Shown: one piece after another, positions 7,248 through 14,393 of the stretch | Layout: each line of letters starts with the position of its first letter | Position numbering within the stretch: the first letter of the stretch is position 1 | Assembly (NCBI GenBank): GCA_019416395.1 | Contig: DXXH01000061.1 | Span: 1-16,011 of the forward strand | Reading direction: 5' to 3' | DNA from: Clostridiales bacterium | GTDB lineage: Bacteria > Bacillota > Clostridia > Oscillospirales > Acutalibacteraceae | Length of the DNA stretch: 16,011 nt | Program-made: the position numbers and the translations under genes | Notes under the pieces: generated by a model | The model's database searches: none | The model's input: the letters and a program-made list of their open reading frames with translations, nothing else | What the model was told of the DNA's origin: nothing

Positions 7248-7778
7248 ATGAACGCAGTAGAAACGGCATTGGAAATGGGAATGAACACTTTTGATTGGAA
7301 CACGATGGGCATCGTTTTTGCCCTTTTAGGAGCTGTGCTCGCCACCTTCTTGGCCGGTATCGGCTCTGCTGTTGGCGTTGGCATGGCCGGTCAGGCCGCC
7401 GCCGGCGTTGTGACCGAAAACCCTTCCCTGTTTGGTAAAGTCCTGGTGCTCCAGCTGCTCCCCGGTACCCAGGGCATCTACGGTTTGCTGATCGGCTTTA
7501 TCACCCTGACCCAGATCGGCATTTTGGGCGGCGACCCCAACATCAGCTTGGCCAAGGGCCTTCTGTATCTGGCTGGCTGCCTGCCCATCGCTATCGTCGG
7601 CTTGATTTCCGCAAAATGGCAGGCGAAAACTTCCGTAGCCAGCATCGCTCTTCTGGCCAAAAAGCCTGACCAGTTCGGCAAGGCAATGATCCTTCCCGCC
7701 ATGGTGGAAACTTATGCCGTTCTGGCTTTGCTGGTCTCCATCCTTTCCATCTTCAGCATCGGCGGGCTGGCAGTGTAA
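7248..7778 (+). CDS. ntpK: V-type ATPase subunit K (rotor-ring proteolipid, Na+-type)
   Basis: A 176-residue duplicated proteolipid: two helical hairpins (about 20-90 and 102-170), four membrane segments, forming the rotor ring. Residues matching the Na+ ligands of E. hirae NtpK (Leu61, Thr64, Gln65, Gln110, Glu139) are all present: Leu71, Thr74 and Gln75 in LQLLPGTQG, Gln125 in SAKWQAK, and the single carboxylate Glu154 in AMVETYA. As in NtpK, the first hairpin has Gln where an H+-type subunit would have an acid, leaving one carboxylate per four helices. Na+ coupling is therefore predicted, not shown. The start ATG is preceded by AAGGAGG (7232-7238), fitting a ring protein made in many copies. 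The 33-bp gap to the next gene is the widest between ATPase genes. Confidence 0.96.
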   Translation: MNAVETALEMGMNTFDWNTMGIVFALLGAVLATFLAGIGSAVGVGMAGQAAAGVVTENPSLFGKVLVLQLLPGTQGIYGLLIGFITLTQIGILGGDPNISLAKGLLYLAGCLPIAIVGLISAKWQAKTSVASIALLAKKPDQFGKAMILPAMVETYAVLALLVSILSIFSIGGLAV

Positions 7779-7811
7779 TGACATGCCATATTTTGGAAAG
7801 GAGGGGAACGC

Positions 7812-8405
7812 ATGACAGGACTGGAAGCCATTTTGGCACAGATTGAACAAGACGCCCAAAACCAGGCGGAAGCGCTGCTCTCCGTGGCCAAAAAGGAAGC
7901 CCAGGACACCCTGGAAAACGCCCAACGAGAGGCGGAACAACAATCGAAAGCGATTTTGGATGAGGCTCAGGCACAGGCCGACGCCATTCGGGAACGGGCG
8001 GAATCTTCCGCCCAGCTGGAAAAACGCGACCAGCTTCTGCGCTGCAAACAGCAGCTGATTCGGGAAGCGCTGGATAAGATATGCGACTCCATGGAAGACG
8101 CTCCGGTAAAGGAATACTTCTCCATTTTGTTGGAACTGGCGGTTCGTTCCGCTCAGCCTGGAGAAGGCATACTGTACCTTAACGCCCGGGACCTGGAACG
8201 TCTTCCTGCCAACTTCCAGCAGGAATTGGACCGGGAGACGCCTCAGGGAAAAATTACAGTGTCCCAAACTCCCCGGCAGTTGGAAAGCGGCTTTGTACTG
8301 GTGTATGGCCCCATTGAAATGGACTGCACCTTCCCCGCTTTATTCCGGGACGCTTACGATCAACTGAGGGACGCAGTGGGGACCATCTTGTTCTCCCAAG
8401 CGTAA
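7812..8405 (+). CDS. ntpE: V-type ATPase subunit E (peripheral stalk)
   Basis: Peripheral-stalk subunit of 197 residues, partner of the G/H-like protein from the first gene. Residues 1-about 85 form a long charged helix rich in Ala, Gln, Glu and Lys (IEQDAQNQAEALLSVAKKEA onward). The C-terminal half folds onto the B subunit and carries the family-like ESGFVLVYGPIEMDCTF block near residues 157-173. ATG follows AAAGGAGGGG. Length is normal for the family and no membrane segment is present. Sequence conservation in this family is low, so order in the operon (K-E-C) supports the call as much as the motifs do. Confidence 0.93.
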   Translation: MTGLEAILAQIEQDAQNQAEALLSVAKKEAQDTLENAQREAEQQSKAILDEAQAQADAIRERAESSAQLEKRDQLLRCKQQLIREALDKICDSMEDAPVKEYFSILLELAVRSAQPGEGILYLNARDLERLPANFQQELDRETPQGKITVSQTPRQLESGFVLVYGPIEMDCTFPALFRDAYDQLRDAVGTILFSQA

Positions 8406-8423
8406 TGCGGGAAGGAGGAACCC

Positions 8424-9392
8424 ATGAGCGAAGAATATATCTACGCGGTGGCCCGGGTGCGTTCCCGGGAAGTATCCCTGCTGGGAAAAACCGATCTGGA
8501 ACGGCTGATGGCCTGCCCCGATGAAAAAGAGTGCCTGCGCGTTCTCCGGGACAAAGGCTGGGGCCGCGGGGAAGGATCGGGCTCCCCTGAGGAACTGCTG
8601 GCCGCGGAAGAGGAAAAAACCTGGGAGTTCCTATGGGAACTGACCAAGGATACCGCCCCCTTCGCGCCGCTGCTGCTGCCCATTGACGGCAACAACCTGA
8701 AAGCGGCCATCAAATGCGCGGTGACGGAAACCGAACCGAAAGGGGTATTTCTCCCCGGCGGGCAATGGGAACCGGAAGACCTACTGCGCATGGCCCGGGA
8801 ACGGGAATTTTCCAGCCTCTCCCCCGCCTTGGCTCAAGCTGCCGAAAAAGCCAGTCAAGCGCTGCTCCAAACCGGCGACAGCCAACTGTGCGATATCTTG
8901 ATCGACAGAGCTTGTCTGGAAGAAATTCTCCGGCTGGGCAAAGAATGCGGGATCAGCGTATTGGAGCAGTTTGGAGAATGGACGGTAGCTACAGCCAATA
9001 TCCAGACGGCCGCCCGGGCTTGCAAGGCCGGGAAAAACCGGGAGTTCCTGGATCTGGCATTGGCCCCCTGTGAAAGCCTGGACACCAAAGCCTTGGCGGA
9101 AGCCGCCGGACGGGGTATGGAGAAACTTCTGGAATACCTGAACTCCACTCCTTACAGCCAGGGAATAGATCCTTTGCGGAAATCGGCCTCTGCCTTTGAG
9201 AAATGGCGGGACGACCAGGCAATGGAACTGCTTCAGGGAGAAAAAGGCGAGTATTTTTCGGCAGGTCCGCTGTTTGCCTACGCTGTGGCCAGACGGCGGG
9301 AAATCGATACGGTGCGCATCATTCTCTCCGGGAAACGCAACGGACTGGACGATGGCAAGCTCCGGGAAAGGCTGAGGGAAACCTATGTATAA
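8424..9392 (+). CDS. ntpC: V-type ATPase subunit C (d-subunit homologue, shaft-to-ring adaptor)
   Basis: A 322-residue soluble, mostly helical protein that caps the K ring and receives the D/F shaft, coupling rotation of the head to the ring. The N-terminus (EEYIYAVARVRSREVSLLGK) is typical of the family (AtpC/NtpC, about 330-350 residues), and C-terminal AYAVARRREIDTVRIILSGKRNGL matches the conserved end that contacts the central stalk. GGAAGGAGG precedes the ATG. The stop overlaps the start of the next gene by 8 bp, indicating translational coupling with the F-type subunit it meets in the assembled enzyme. Confidence 0.94.
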   Translation: MSEEYIYAVARVRSREVSLLGKTDLERLMACPDEKECLRVLRDKGWGRGEGSGSPEELLAAEEEKTWEFLWELTKDTAPFAPLLLPIDGNNLKAAIKCAVTETEPKGVFLPGGQWEPEDLLRMAREREFSSLSPALAQAAEKASQALLQTGDSQLCDILIDRACLEEILRLGKECGISVLEQFGEWTVATANIQTAARACKAGKNREFLDLALAPCESLDTKALAEAAGRGMEKLLEYLNSTPYSQGIDPLRKSASAFEKWRDDQAMELLQGEKGEYFSAGPLFAYAVARRREIDTVRIILSGKRNGLDDGKLRERLRETYV

Positions 9393-9705
9393 GATCGCGG
9401 TTCTGGGAGACAGGGACAGCATTTATGGCTTCGGCGCTTTAGGTCTGGAAGTGTTCCCCATCGACGACGGGGAATCCGGCGCCAGGACGCTGCGGCGTCT
9501 GGCGGAAGAGGATTACGCCGTCCTCTATGTGACGGAAGCCCTTTGCGCCCAGATCCCCCAAGAGCTGGAACGGCTGCGGGAACTGCCCCTCCCCGCCGTG
9601 GTACCCATTCCCGGCCTCTCCGGCAATACCGGAATGGGTATGGCCATGGTAAAACGCTCTGTGGAGCAAGCCGTCGGCTCTGATATTCTGGCGAACGAAT
9701 CCTGA
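9385..9705 (+). CDS. ntpG: V-type ATPase subunit F (NtpG, central shaft)
   Basis: A small 106-residue Rossmann-like subunit that joins subunit D in the central shaft. It opens MYKIAVLGDRDSIYGFGALG, the standard beta-strand and loop of the family, and ends with the conserved PIPGLSGNTGMGMAM stretch and a C-terminal helix. Its ATG lies inside the subunit C gene (8-bp overlap), so it probably depends on translation of that gene. It is called NtpG in Enterococcus and AtpF in archaeal-style naming. Confidence 0.95.
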   Translation: MYKIAVLGDRDSIYGFGALGLEVFPIDDGESGARTLRRLAEEDYAVLYVTEALCAQIPQELERLRELPLPAVVPIPGLSGNTGMGMAMVKRSVEQAVGSDILANES

Positions 9706-9727
9706 AAGAAACGGGTGAATCATAAAA

Positions 9728-11500
9728 ATGAGTATTGGCACCATCAAAAAAGTGGCCGGTCCTTTGGTTATCGCGAAAAATATGCGTAACGCCAACATGT
9801 TCGATGTGGTCCGCGTCAGCGAACGCCGCTTGATCGGCGAAATCATCGAAATGCATGGGGACGAGGCTTCCATTCAGGTCTATGAGGAAACCTCTGGCTT
9901 AGGTCCCGGCGCGCCTGTGGAATCTACCGGTGAGCCCATGAGTGTGGAGCTGGGCCCCGGTCTGATCGGCAGCATCTACGACGGCATTCAGCGCCCTCTA
10001 GATGACATTATGAAAATTTCCGGCAACAATCTCCAGCGTGGTGTGGAAGTCCCTGCTTTGAAACGGGATCTAAAGTGGGATTTTGTCCCCTCTTTGAAAA
10101 TTGGAGACTCCGTTGCCGCTGGCGATGTGCTTGGCACTGTACAGGAAACAGAGATCGTTTCCCACAAAATCCTCGTGCCCCCTGGGATCTTAGGCACTCT
10201 GAAGGAAATCCAGGCCGGGGCATTTACAGTCACGGAGACAGTGGCTGTGGTGGAAACTCCCGACGGCCGGGAAGTCCCTCTGTCCCTGATGCAGCGCTGG
10301 CCTGTCCGGCGCGGCCGGCCCTATCAGAAAAAGCTCTCCCCCGACATGCCCTTGGTGACAGGTCAGCGGGTAATCGACACCTTCTTCCCCCTTGCCAAAG
10401 GCGGTGTGGCTGCCGTACCAGGCCCCTTCGGCAGCGGCAAAACAGTGGTTCAGCACCAGTTGGCCAAGTGGGCGGAAGCCGATATTGTCGTTTACATTGG
10501 CTGCGGCGAACGCGGCAACGAGATGACCGACGTATTGAACGAATTCCCGGAACTGCTGGATCCCAAAACCGGCTATTCCTTGATGAAACGCACGGTGCTT
10601 ATCGCCAACACTTCTGATATGCCTGTGGCTGCCCGTGAAGCTTCCATTTATACCGGCATCACCATCGCTGAATATTTCCGGGATATGGGCTACTCTGTGG
10701 CTCTGATGGCCGACTCCACTTCCCGCTGGGCGGAAGCACTCCGTGAAATGTCCGGACGTTTGGAAGAAATGCCCGGTGAAGAAGGCTACCCCGCCTATTT
10801 GGGCAGCCGTTTGGCCCAGTTCTATGAACGGGCTGGACGGGTAGTCACTCTGGGCAGTGACAACCGAGAAGGCGCCCTCTCGGTAATCGGCGCCGTTTCC
10901 CCACCCGGTGGCGACATCTCCGAACCTGTTTCCCAGGCCACACTGCGGATTGTAAAAGTCTTCTGGGGACTGGATTCTTCCCTGGCCTACAAGAGACATT
11001 TCCCCGCTGTGAACTGGCTGACCAGCTACTCCCTGTATTTGGACACACTGGAATCCTGGTTCACCGGCCACGTGGCTGAGGATTGGGAATCCTTGCGGGC
11101 AAAGCTGATGGGATTGCTGCAAGACGAGGCGGAGTTGGAAGAAATTGTACAGCTGGTTGGCATGGACGCATTGTCCGCCCCCGACCGGTTAAAACTGGAA
11201 GCTGCCCGGTCAATCCGTGAGGACTTTTTGCATCAAAACGCTTTTGATGAGGTGGACACCTACACGCCTCTCGCCAAGCAACACGCCATGATGCATCTGA
11301 TCCTCAGCTATTATGAAAAGAGCTTGGAAGCCCTGAAACAAGGCGTGGACATTGGAGCACTGGTAGGCCTGCCGGTACGTGAGCAGATCGGCCGCTTTAA
11401 GTACACCATGCCCGATCAGGTAGAGGGACAGTATGAAGAGATCCTGGCCCAACTGGACAAAGAATTGGCAGACGCCCGTGAAGCAAAGGAGGACTTGTAA
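9728..11500 (+). CDS. ntpA: V-type ATPase catalytic subunit A
   Basis: Catalytic subunit of the A3B3 head, 590 residues (E. hirae NtpA has 593). It has a beta-barrel start (GTIKKVAGPLVIAKNM), the A-subunit-specific non-homologous insertion (about 110-190, SLKIGDSVAAGDVLGTVQET), P-loop GPFGSGKT at residues 232-239, and Glu261 in GCGERGNEM, the position of the catalytic Glu261 in E. hirae. The nucleotide-binding core (STSRWAEALREMSGRLEEMPGEEGYPAYL) and helical C-terminal domain are intact. The ribosome site GGGTGA (9713-9718) is weaker than most in the operon. The TAA stop shares one base with the ATG of the next gene, which should help equal A and B synthesis. Confidence 0.98.
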   Translation: MSIGTIKKVAGPLVIAKNMRNANMFDVVRVSERRLIGEIIEMHGDEASIQVYEETSGLGPGAPVESTGEPMSVELGPGLIGSIYDGIQRPLDDIMKISGNNLQRGVEVPALKRDLKWDFVPSLKIGDSVAAGDVLGTVQETEIVSHKILVPPGILGTLKEIQAGAFTVTETVAVVETPDGREVPLSLMQRWPVRRGRPYQKKLSPDMPLVTGQRVIDTFFPLAKGGVAAVPGPFGSGKTVVQHQLAKWAEADIVVYIGCGERGNEMTDVLNEFPELLDPKTGYSLMKRTVLIANTSDMPVAAREASIYTGITIAEYFRDMGYSVALMADSTSRWAEALREMSGRLEEMPGEEGYPAYLGSRLAQFYERAGRVVTLGSDNREGALSVIGAVSPPGGDISEPVSQATLRIVKVFWGLDSSLAYKRHFPAVNWLTSYSLYLDTLESWFTGHVAEDWESLRAKLMGLLQDEAELEEIVQLVGMDALSAPDRLKLEAARSIREDFLHQNAFDEVDTYTPLAKQHAMMHLILSYYEKSLEALKQGVDIGALVGLPVREQIGRFKYTMPDQVEGQYEEILAQLDKELADAREAKEDL

Positions 11501-12876
11501 TGCCAAAGGAATATAGAACGATCCAAGAGGTGGCAGGCCCTCTGATGCTGGTCAAAGGCGTGGAAAACGTCAGCTACGACGAGCTGGCGGAAATCGAGCT
11601 GTTCAACGGCGAAAAACGGCGCTGCAAAGTATTGGAAATCAACGAGGGCAACGCTCTTGTGCAGCTGTTTGAAAGCTCCACGGGCATCAACCTGGAAAGC
11701 AGCAAAGTCCGTTTCCTGGGCCGGAGCATGGAACTGGGCGTCAGCGAGGATATGCTGGGCCGTGTATTCGACGGTCTGGGCCGGCCTATCGACGGTGGTC
11801 CCGATATTCTCCCCGACCGCCGGGACGACATCAACGGCCTTCCCATGAACCCAGCTGCCCGGAACTATCCCCAGGAATTTATCCAGACCGGCGTTTCCGC
11901 CATTGACGGCTTGAACACTCTGGTCCGGGGACAGAAACTGCCTATCTTCTCCGCCAGCGGTCTTCCCCACGCTCAGCTTGCCGCTCAAATCGCCCGGCAG
12001 GCCAAAGTACGTGGTACCACGGAACCTTTTGTGGTGGTATTCGCCGCCATGGGTATTACTTTCGAGGAATCTGACTTCTTCGTAAAGAGCTTTCAGGAAA
12101 CGGGGGCTATTGACCGGACGGTTCTGTTTATCAATCTGGCCAACGACCCTGCCGTGGAACGGATCGCCACACCTCGTATGGCCCTTACCGCTGCGGAATA
12201 CCTGGCGTTCGAGAAAAACATGCACGTACTGGTGATCCTGACGGACATCACCAACTACGCCGACGCATTGCGGGAAGTTTCCGCCGCACGGAAGGAAGTT
12301 CCCGGACGCCGGGGATATCCTGGCTACATGTACACGGACTTAGCTTCTCTGTATGAACGGGCCGGACGGCAAAAGGGAAAAAATGGTTCCATCACTTTGA
12401 TCCCCATTCTGACCATGCCCGAGGACGACAAAACCCACCCCATTCCCGACTTGACCGGGTACATCACCGAGGGACAGATTATTCTCAGCCGGGAACTCTA
12501 CCGGAAAAATATCGCTCCCCCCATCGATGTGCTTCCTTCCCTGTCCCGCTTGAAGGACAAGGGCATCGGCGAAGGGAAAACCAGGCATGATCACGCCAGC
12601 ACCATGAACCAGCTGTTCGCCGCTTATGCCCGTGGCAAAGAGGCAAAAGAATTGATGGTGGTGCTGGGCGAAGCCGCTTTGACGGAAATCGACAAGCTGT
12701 ACGCCCAATTTGCGGACGCTTTTGAAAAGGAATATGTTTCCCAGGGCTACCACACAGACCGTTCCATTGAGGAAACCTTGGATCTGGGGTGGAAACTGCT
12801 GAAGATCCTGCCCAGAAGCGAACTCAAGCGGATCAGCAATCAGCTGCTTGACCAGTATTACGGAAAGGTGGAATGA
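11500..12876 (+). CDS. ntpB: V-type ATPase regulatory subunit B
   Basis: Non-catalytic partner of subunit A, 458 residues. As expected, no Walker A motif is present: FSASGLPHAQLAAQIARQA stands in its place. Arg350 in SLSRLKDKGIG is the arginine finger that reaches the catalytic site of A, at the same residue number as in E. hirae NtpB. The N-terminal barrel (EYRTIQEVAGPLMLVKGVEN) and the conserved EVSAARKEVPGRRGYPGYMY block are intact. It starts in a one-base overlap (TAATG) with the A gene and relies on AAAGGAGG at the end of A. Confidence 0.98.
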   Translation: MPKEYRTIQEVAGPLMLVKGVENVSYDELAEIELFNGEKRRCKVLEINEGNALVQLFESSTGINLESSKVRFLGRSMELGVSEDMLGRVFDGLGRPIDGGPDILPDRRDDINGLPMNPAARNYPQEFIQTGVSAIDGLNTLVRGQKLPIFSASGLPHAQLAAQIARQAKVRGTTEPFVVVFAAMGITFEESDFFVKSFQETGAIDRTVLFINLANDPAVERIATPRMALTAAEYLAFEKNMHVLVILTDITNYADALREVSAARKEVPGRRGYPGYMYTDLASLYERAGRQKGKNGSITLIPILTMPEDDKTHPIPDLTGYITEGQIILSRELYRKNIAPPIDVLPSLSRLKDKGIGEGKTRHDHASTMNQLFAAYARGKEAKELMVVLGEAALTEIDKLYAQFADAFEKEYVSQGYHTDRSIEETLDLGWKLLKILPRSELKRISNQLLDQYYGKVE

Positions 12877-12879
12877 CCT

Positions 12880-13539
12880 GTGGCGGAACGTTTGCAGGTA
12901 AACCCCACCCGCATGGAACTCACCCGCTTGAAAAAAAAGCTGGCTACCGCCACTCGGGGCCACAAGCTTTTAAAAGACAAGCGCGATGAGTTGATGCGGC
13001 AGTTCTTAGAGCGGGTCCGGGAGAATAAACGGCTGCGGCAACAGGTGGAATCCGGCATCTCCCAAGCCAATAAAAATTTTATGCTGGCTCGGGCCGGTAT
13101 GCAGGACCAGGTTTTGAATACGGCTCTGCTCGCCCCCAAACAGCGTGTCTCGCTGGAATGCTCCACCGAAAATGTGATGAGCGTGGAAGTGCCTAAATTT
13201 ACCTTCCACACCCGTTCCCCTCAGGAAAGCGATATGTTTTCTTACGGCTTTGCCTTTACTTCCGGCGATCTAGACGATGCTATCGAATCCTTGGCGGCTG
13301 TCTTTCCCGCGATGCTGCGGCTTGCTGAAAGCGAAAAGGCTTGTCAGCTGATGGCCTCGGAGATCAAAAAGACCCGCCGGCGGGTAAATGCTCTGGAACA
13401 TGTGATGATCCCTCAGCTTCAGGAAACCATTCGGTATATCACCATGAAGCTGGACGAGAACGAGCGCTCTACCCAGGTACGGCTTATGAAAGTGAAAGAC
13501 ATGATGCTGCAAGAGGCTCATGGATATGAAAGTTTCTAA
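12880..13539 (+). CDS. ntpD: V-type ATPase subunit D (central rotor shaft)
   Basis: Central axle of the head, 219 residues, with two long helices from the N- and C-termini (about 5-70 and 145-210) forming an antiparallel coiled coil. NPTRMELTRLKKKLATATRG and the GHKLLKDKRDELM stretch are highly characteristic. It starts with GTG at 12880, three bases after the B stop, behind AAAGGTGG; no in-frame ATG would keep the conserved N-terminus. It is the last gene of the operon; a terminator begins at the stop codon itself. No E. hirae-like NtpH or NtpJ (K+ transporter) gene follows. Confidence 0.97.
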   Translation: MAERLQVNPTRMELTRLKKKLATATRGHKLLKDKRDELMRQFLERVRENKRLRQQVESGISQANKNFMLARAGMQDQVLNTALLAPKQRVSLECSTENVMSVEVPKFTFHTRSPQESDMFSYGFAFTSGDLDDAIESLAAVFPAMLRLAESEKACQLMASEIKKTRRRVNALEHVMIPQLQETIRYITMKLDENERSTQVRLMKVKDMMLQEAHGYESF

Positions 13540-13573
13540 AAAAAGGAGCTGCCCTACTGGGCAGCCCCTTTTT
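13538..13573. terminator. Bidirectional rho-independent terminator between ATPase operon and rubredoxin
   Basis: The arms AAAAAGGAGCTGCCC (13540-13554) and GGGCAGCCCCTTTTT (13559-13573) have one A-C mismatch and a TACT loop. A T tract follows on the plus strand, and the A7 run at 13538-13544 gives a U tract on the minus strand. It therefore fits both the end of the D-subunit gene (stop 13537-13539) and the converging rubredoxin gene (stop at 13587). Confidence 0.92.
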
Positions 13574-13586
13574 GCTTTTGAATCAA

Positions 13587-13745
13587 TTACTCCTTAGAGA
13601 ACTGGTCTTTGCCAACTCCGCACAGAGGGCAGACCCAATCCTCAGGAAGATCCTCGAACTTGGTGCCGGGAGCAATGCCGTTATCGGGATCGCCCACCTC
13701 GGGATCATAACGATAGCCGCAAACGTCGCATACATACACTTCCAT
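13587..13745 (-). CDS. Rubredoxin
   Basis: A 52-residue one-iron electron carrier of the cytosol. Cys6, Cys9, Cys39 and Cys42 (CDVCG and CPLCG) are the four iron ligands, and the surrounding YDPEVGDPDNGIAPGTKFED and LPEDWVCP are textbook rubredoxin. The start is ATG at 13745 because AAGGAGG precedes it with good spacing and the family begins here; the longer open frame upstream to 13826 adds a non-homologous stretch. It converges on the ATPase operon. I see no convincing promoter in the 188 bp upstream, only a lone TATTAT (13825-13830, minus) without a good -35, so it may have a weak promoter or be read from the pyrophosphatase-like gene. Likely partners in anaerobes are oxidative-stress reductases, none of which is in the window. 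Confidence 0.97.
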   Translation of the reverse strand: MEVYVCDVCGYRYDPEVGDPDNGIAPGTKFEDLPEDWVCPLCGVGKDQFSKE

Positions 13746-13933
13746 TGGTTTGTTCCTCCTTCGTTTTTTTATGACGGCTGAGACCGCTTTTGAGAACAAT
13801 CCTTCACCGCCATATCTCACACACATAATATGCTACTTTCCCCGCTTTATTATTCCAGAATAGAATTATTTCCATTTTCCATAATTTTTTGATTTTTTCT
13901 GTCCAGGCACATTGCGAGAATCGTTTTTCTGTG

Positions 13934-14305
13934 CTATTCTTTTCTTGTACACTTTTGCTGTCTGCGAACCAAAAGAGCCATCATATGAGGCGGTTTGTTT
14001 TGAAATTGAAAAGCCTTCTCTTTCTCCGTTTCCGTGCAGCCCAGCAAAAGTTTTACTTCTGTTTCCCCCTTGGGCAAATCCACAACACACAGCAAAGCGT
14101 CCGCTTTGGCAGGCTGTTGTGTGCCCACCCACACGTCTACCCCTTCCTGATCCATAGCGGCTGTGCCGTCAAGATATCCGTAATCCAACGGGTAGATCAT
14201 ATGGGGAAAACGAGGGTGGGACGATCCTTTGGGCCGGTCGATTATCAAGGGACACTTGGCTATCAGTTGATCGATCCCCTGCCAAAAAGAGGGAGTTTGC
14301 TCCAT
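13934..14305 (-). CDS. Small inorganic-pyrophosphatase-like protein
   Basis: A 123-residue protein resembling family I inorganic pyrophosphatases (PPi to 2 Pi) but shorter than the usual 165-180. Visible are IIDRPKGSSHP, YPLDYGYLDGT (compare YPCNYGYI in E. coli), a metal-loop equivalent DQEGVDVWVG where the family has DGDPxD, and ETEVKLL near the family's second acidic cluster. The segment carrying Lys29, Glu31 and Arg43 in the E. coli enzyme appears deleted, and two Asp positions are Glu, so activity cannot be assumed. I prefer the ATG at 14305 (SD-like AGGGAAAGG at 14317-14325); a GTG at 14314 adds three residues but sits too close to that site. It has its own promoter and diverges from uxuA. 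Short proteins of this type are, from memory, annotated as pyrophosphatase in Clostridia. Confidence 0.75.
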   Translation of the reverse strand: MEQTPSFWQGIDQLIAKCPLIIDRPKGSSHPRFPHMIYPLDYGYLDGTAAMDQEGVDVWVGTQQPAKADALLCVVDLPKGETEVKLLLGCTETEKEKAFQFQNKPPHMMALLVRRQQKCTRKE

Positions 14306-14336
14306 TTTCCACACTGCCTTTCCCTAAATATTTTTT

Positions 14337-14365
14337 AGTATAACATAAATGACAGGGGCTGTCTA
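14337..14365 (-). promoter_or_regulatory. Minus-strand promoter of the pyrophosphatase-like gene
   Basis: Read on the minus strand, TAGACA (14360-14365) and TATACT (14337-14342) are separated by exactly 17 bp, with the predicted start near 14330, about 25 nt before the ATG. The -35 hexamer is identical to that of the lipoprotein promoter. It lies in the divergent gap with uxuA and overlaps the inverted repeats described there. Confidence 0.72.
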
Positions 14366-14378
14366 TTTGGCACAGCCT
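14351..14378 (+). promoter_or_regulatory. Overlapping inverted repeats between divergent genes, possible operator
   Basis: GACAG-GGG-CTGTC (14351-14363) is a perfect 5-bp inverted repeat. GGCTGT (14357-14362) also pairs with ACAGCC (14372-14377), extendable by one G-T pair, ending just before the uxuA ribosome site (14379-14384). The two share CTGT and cannot form together. The first covers part of the -35 box of the minus-strand promoter. It could be an operator for a hexuronate regulator or a leader hairpin; the short arms make either call tentative. Confidence 0.4.
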
Positions 14379-14393
14379 AGGAGGAGTTCACAT

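Noticed and set aside
7326..8267. 313-codon minus-strand open frame across the K and E genes
   Set aside because: Antisense to conserved K and E subunits, spans their gene boundary, and shows no recognisable domain.
10190..11122. 310-codon minus-strand open frame opposite subunit A
   Set aside because: Lies entirely antisense to the catalytic core of subunit A and resembles no protein family; a shadow frame.
11416..12225. 269-codon minus-strand open frame across the A/B junction
   Set aside because: Antisense to the end of A and first half of B, with no domain signature.
13864..13886. AATTAT/ATAATT inverted repeat followed by T run as a terminator
   Set aside because: Six A/T-only pairs with an 11-base loop are too weak for a functional terminator.
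13746..13933. Promoter or small gene in the 188-bp gap upstream of rubredoxin
   Set aside because: The only -10-like hexamer (TATTAT, minus strand, 13825-13830) has no acceptable -35 at 16-18 bp, and no open frame with a ribosome site other than the rubredoxin start was found.
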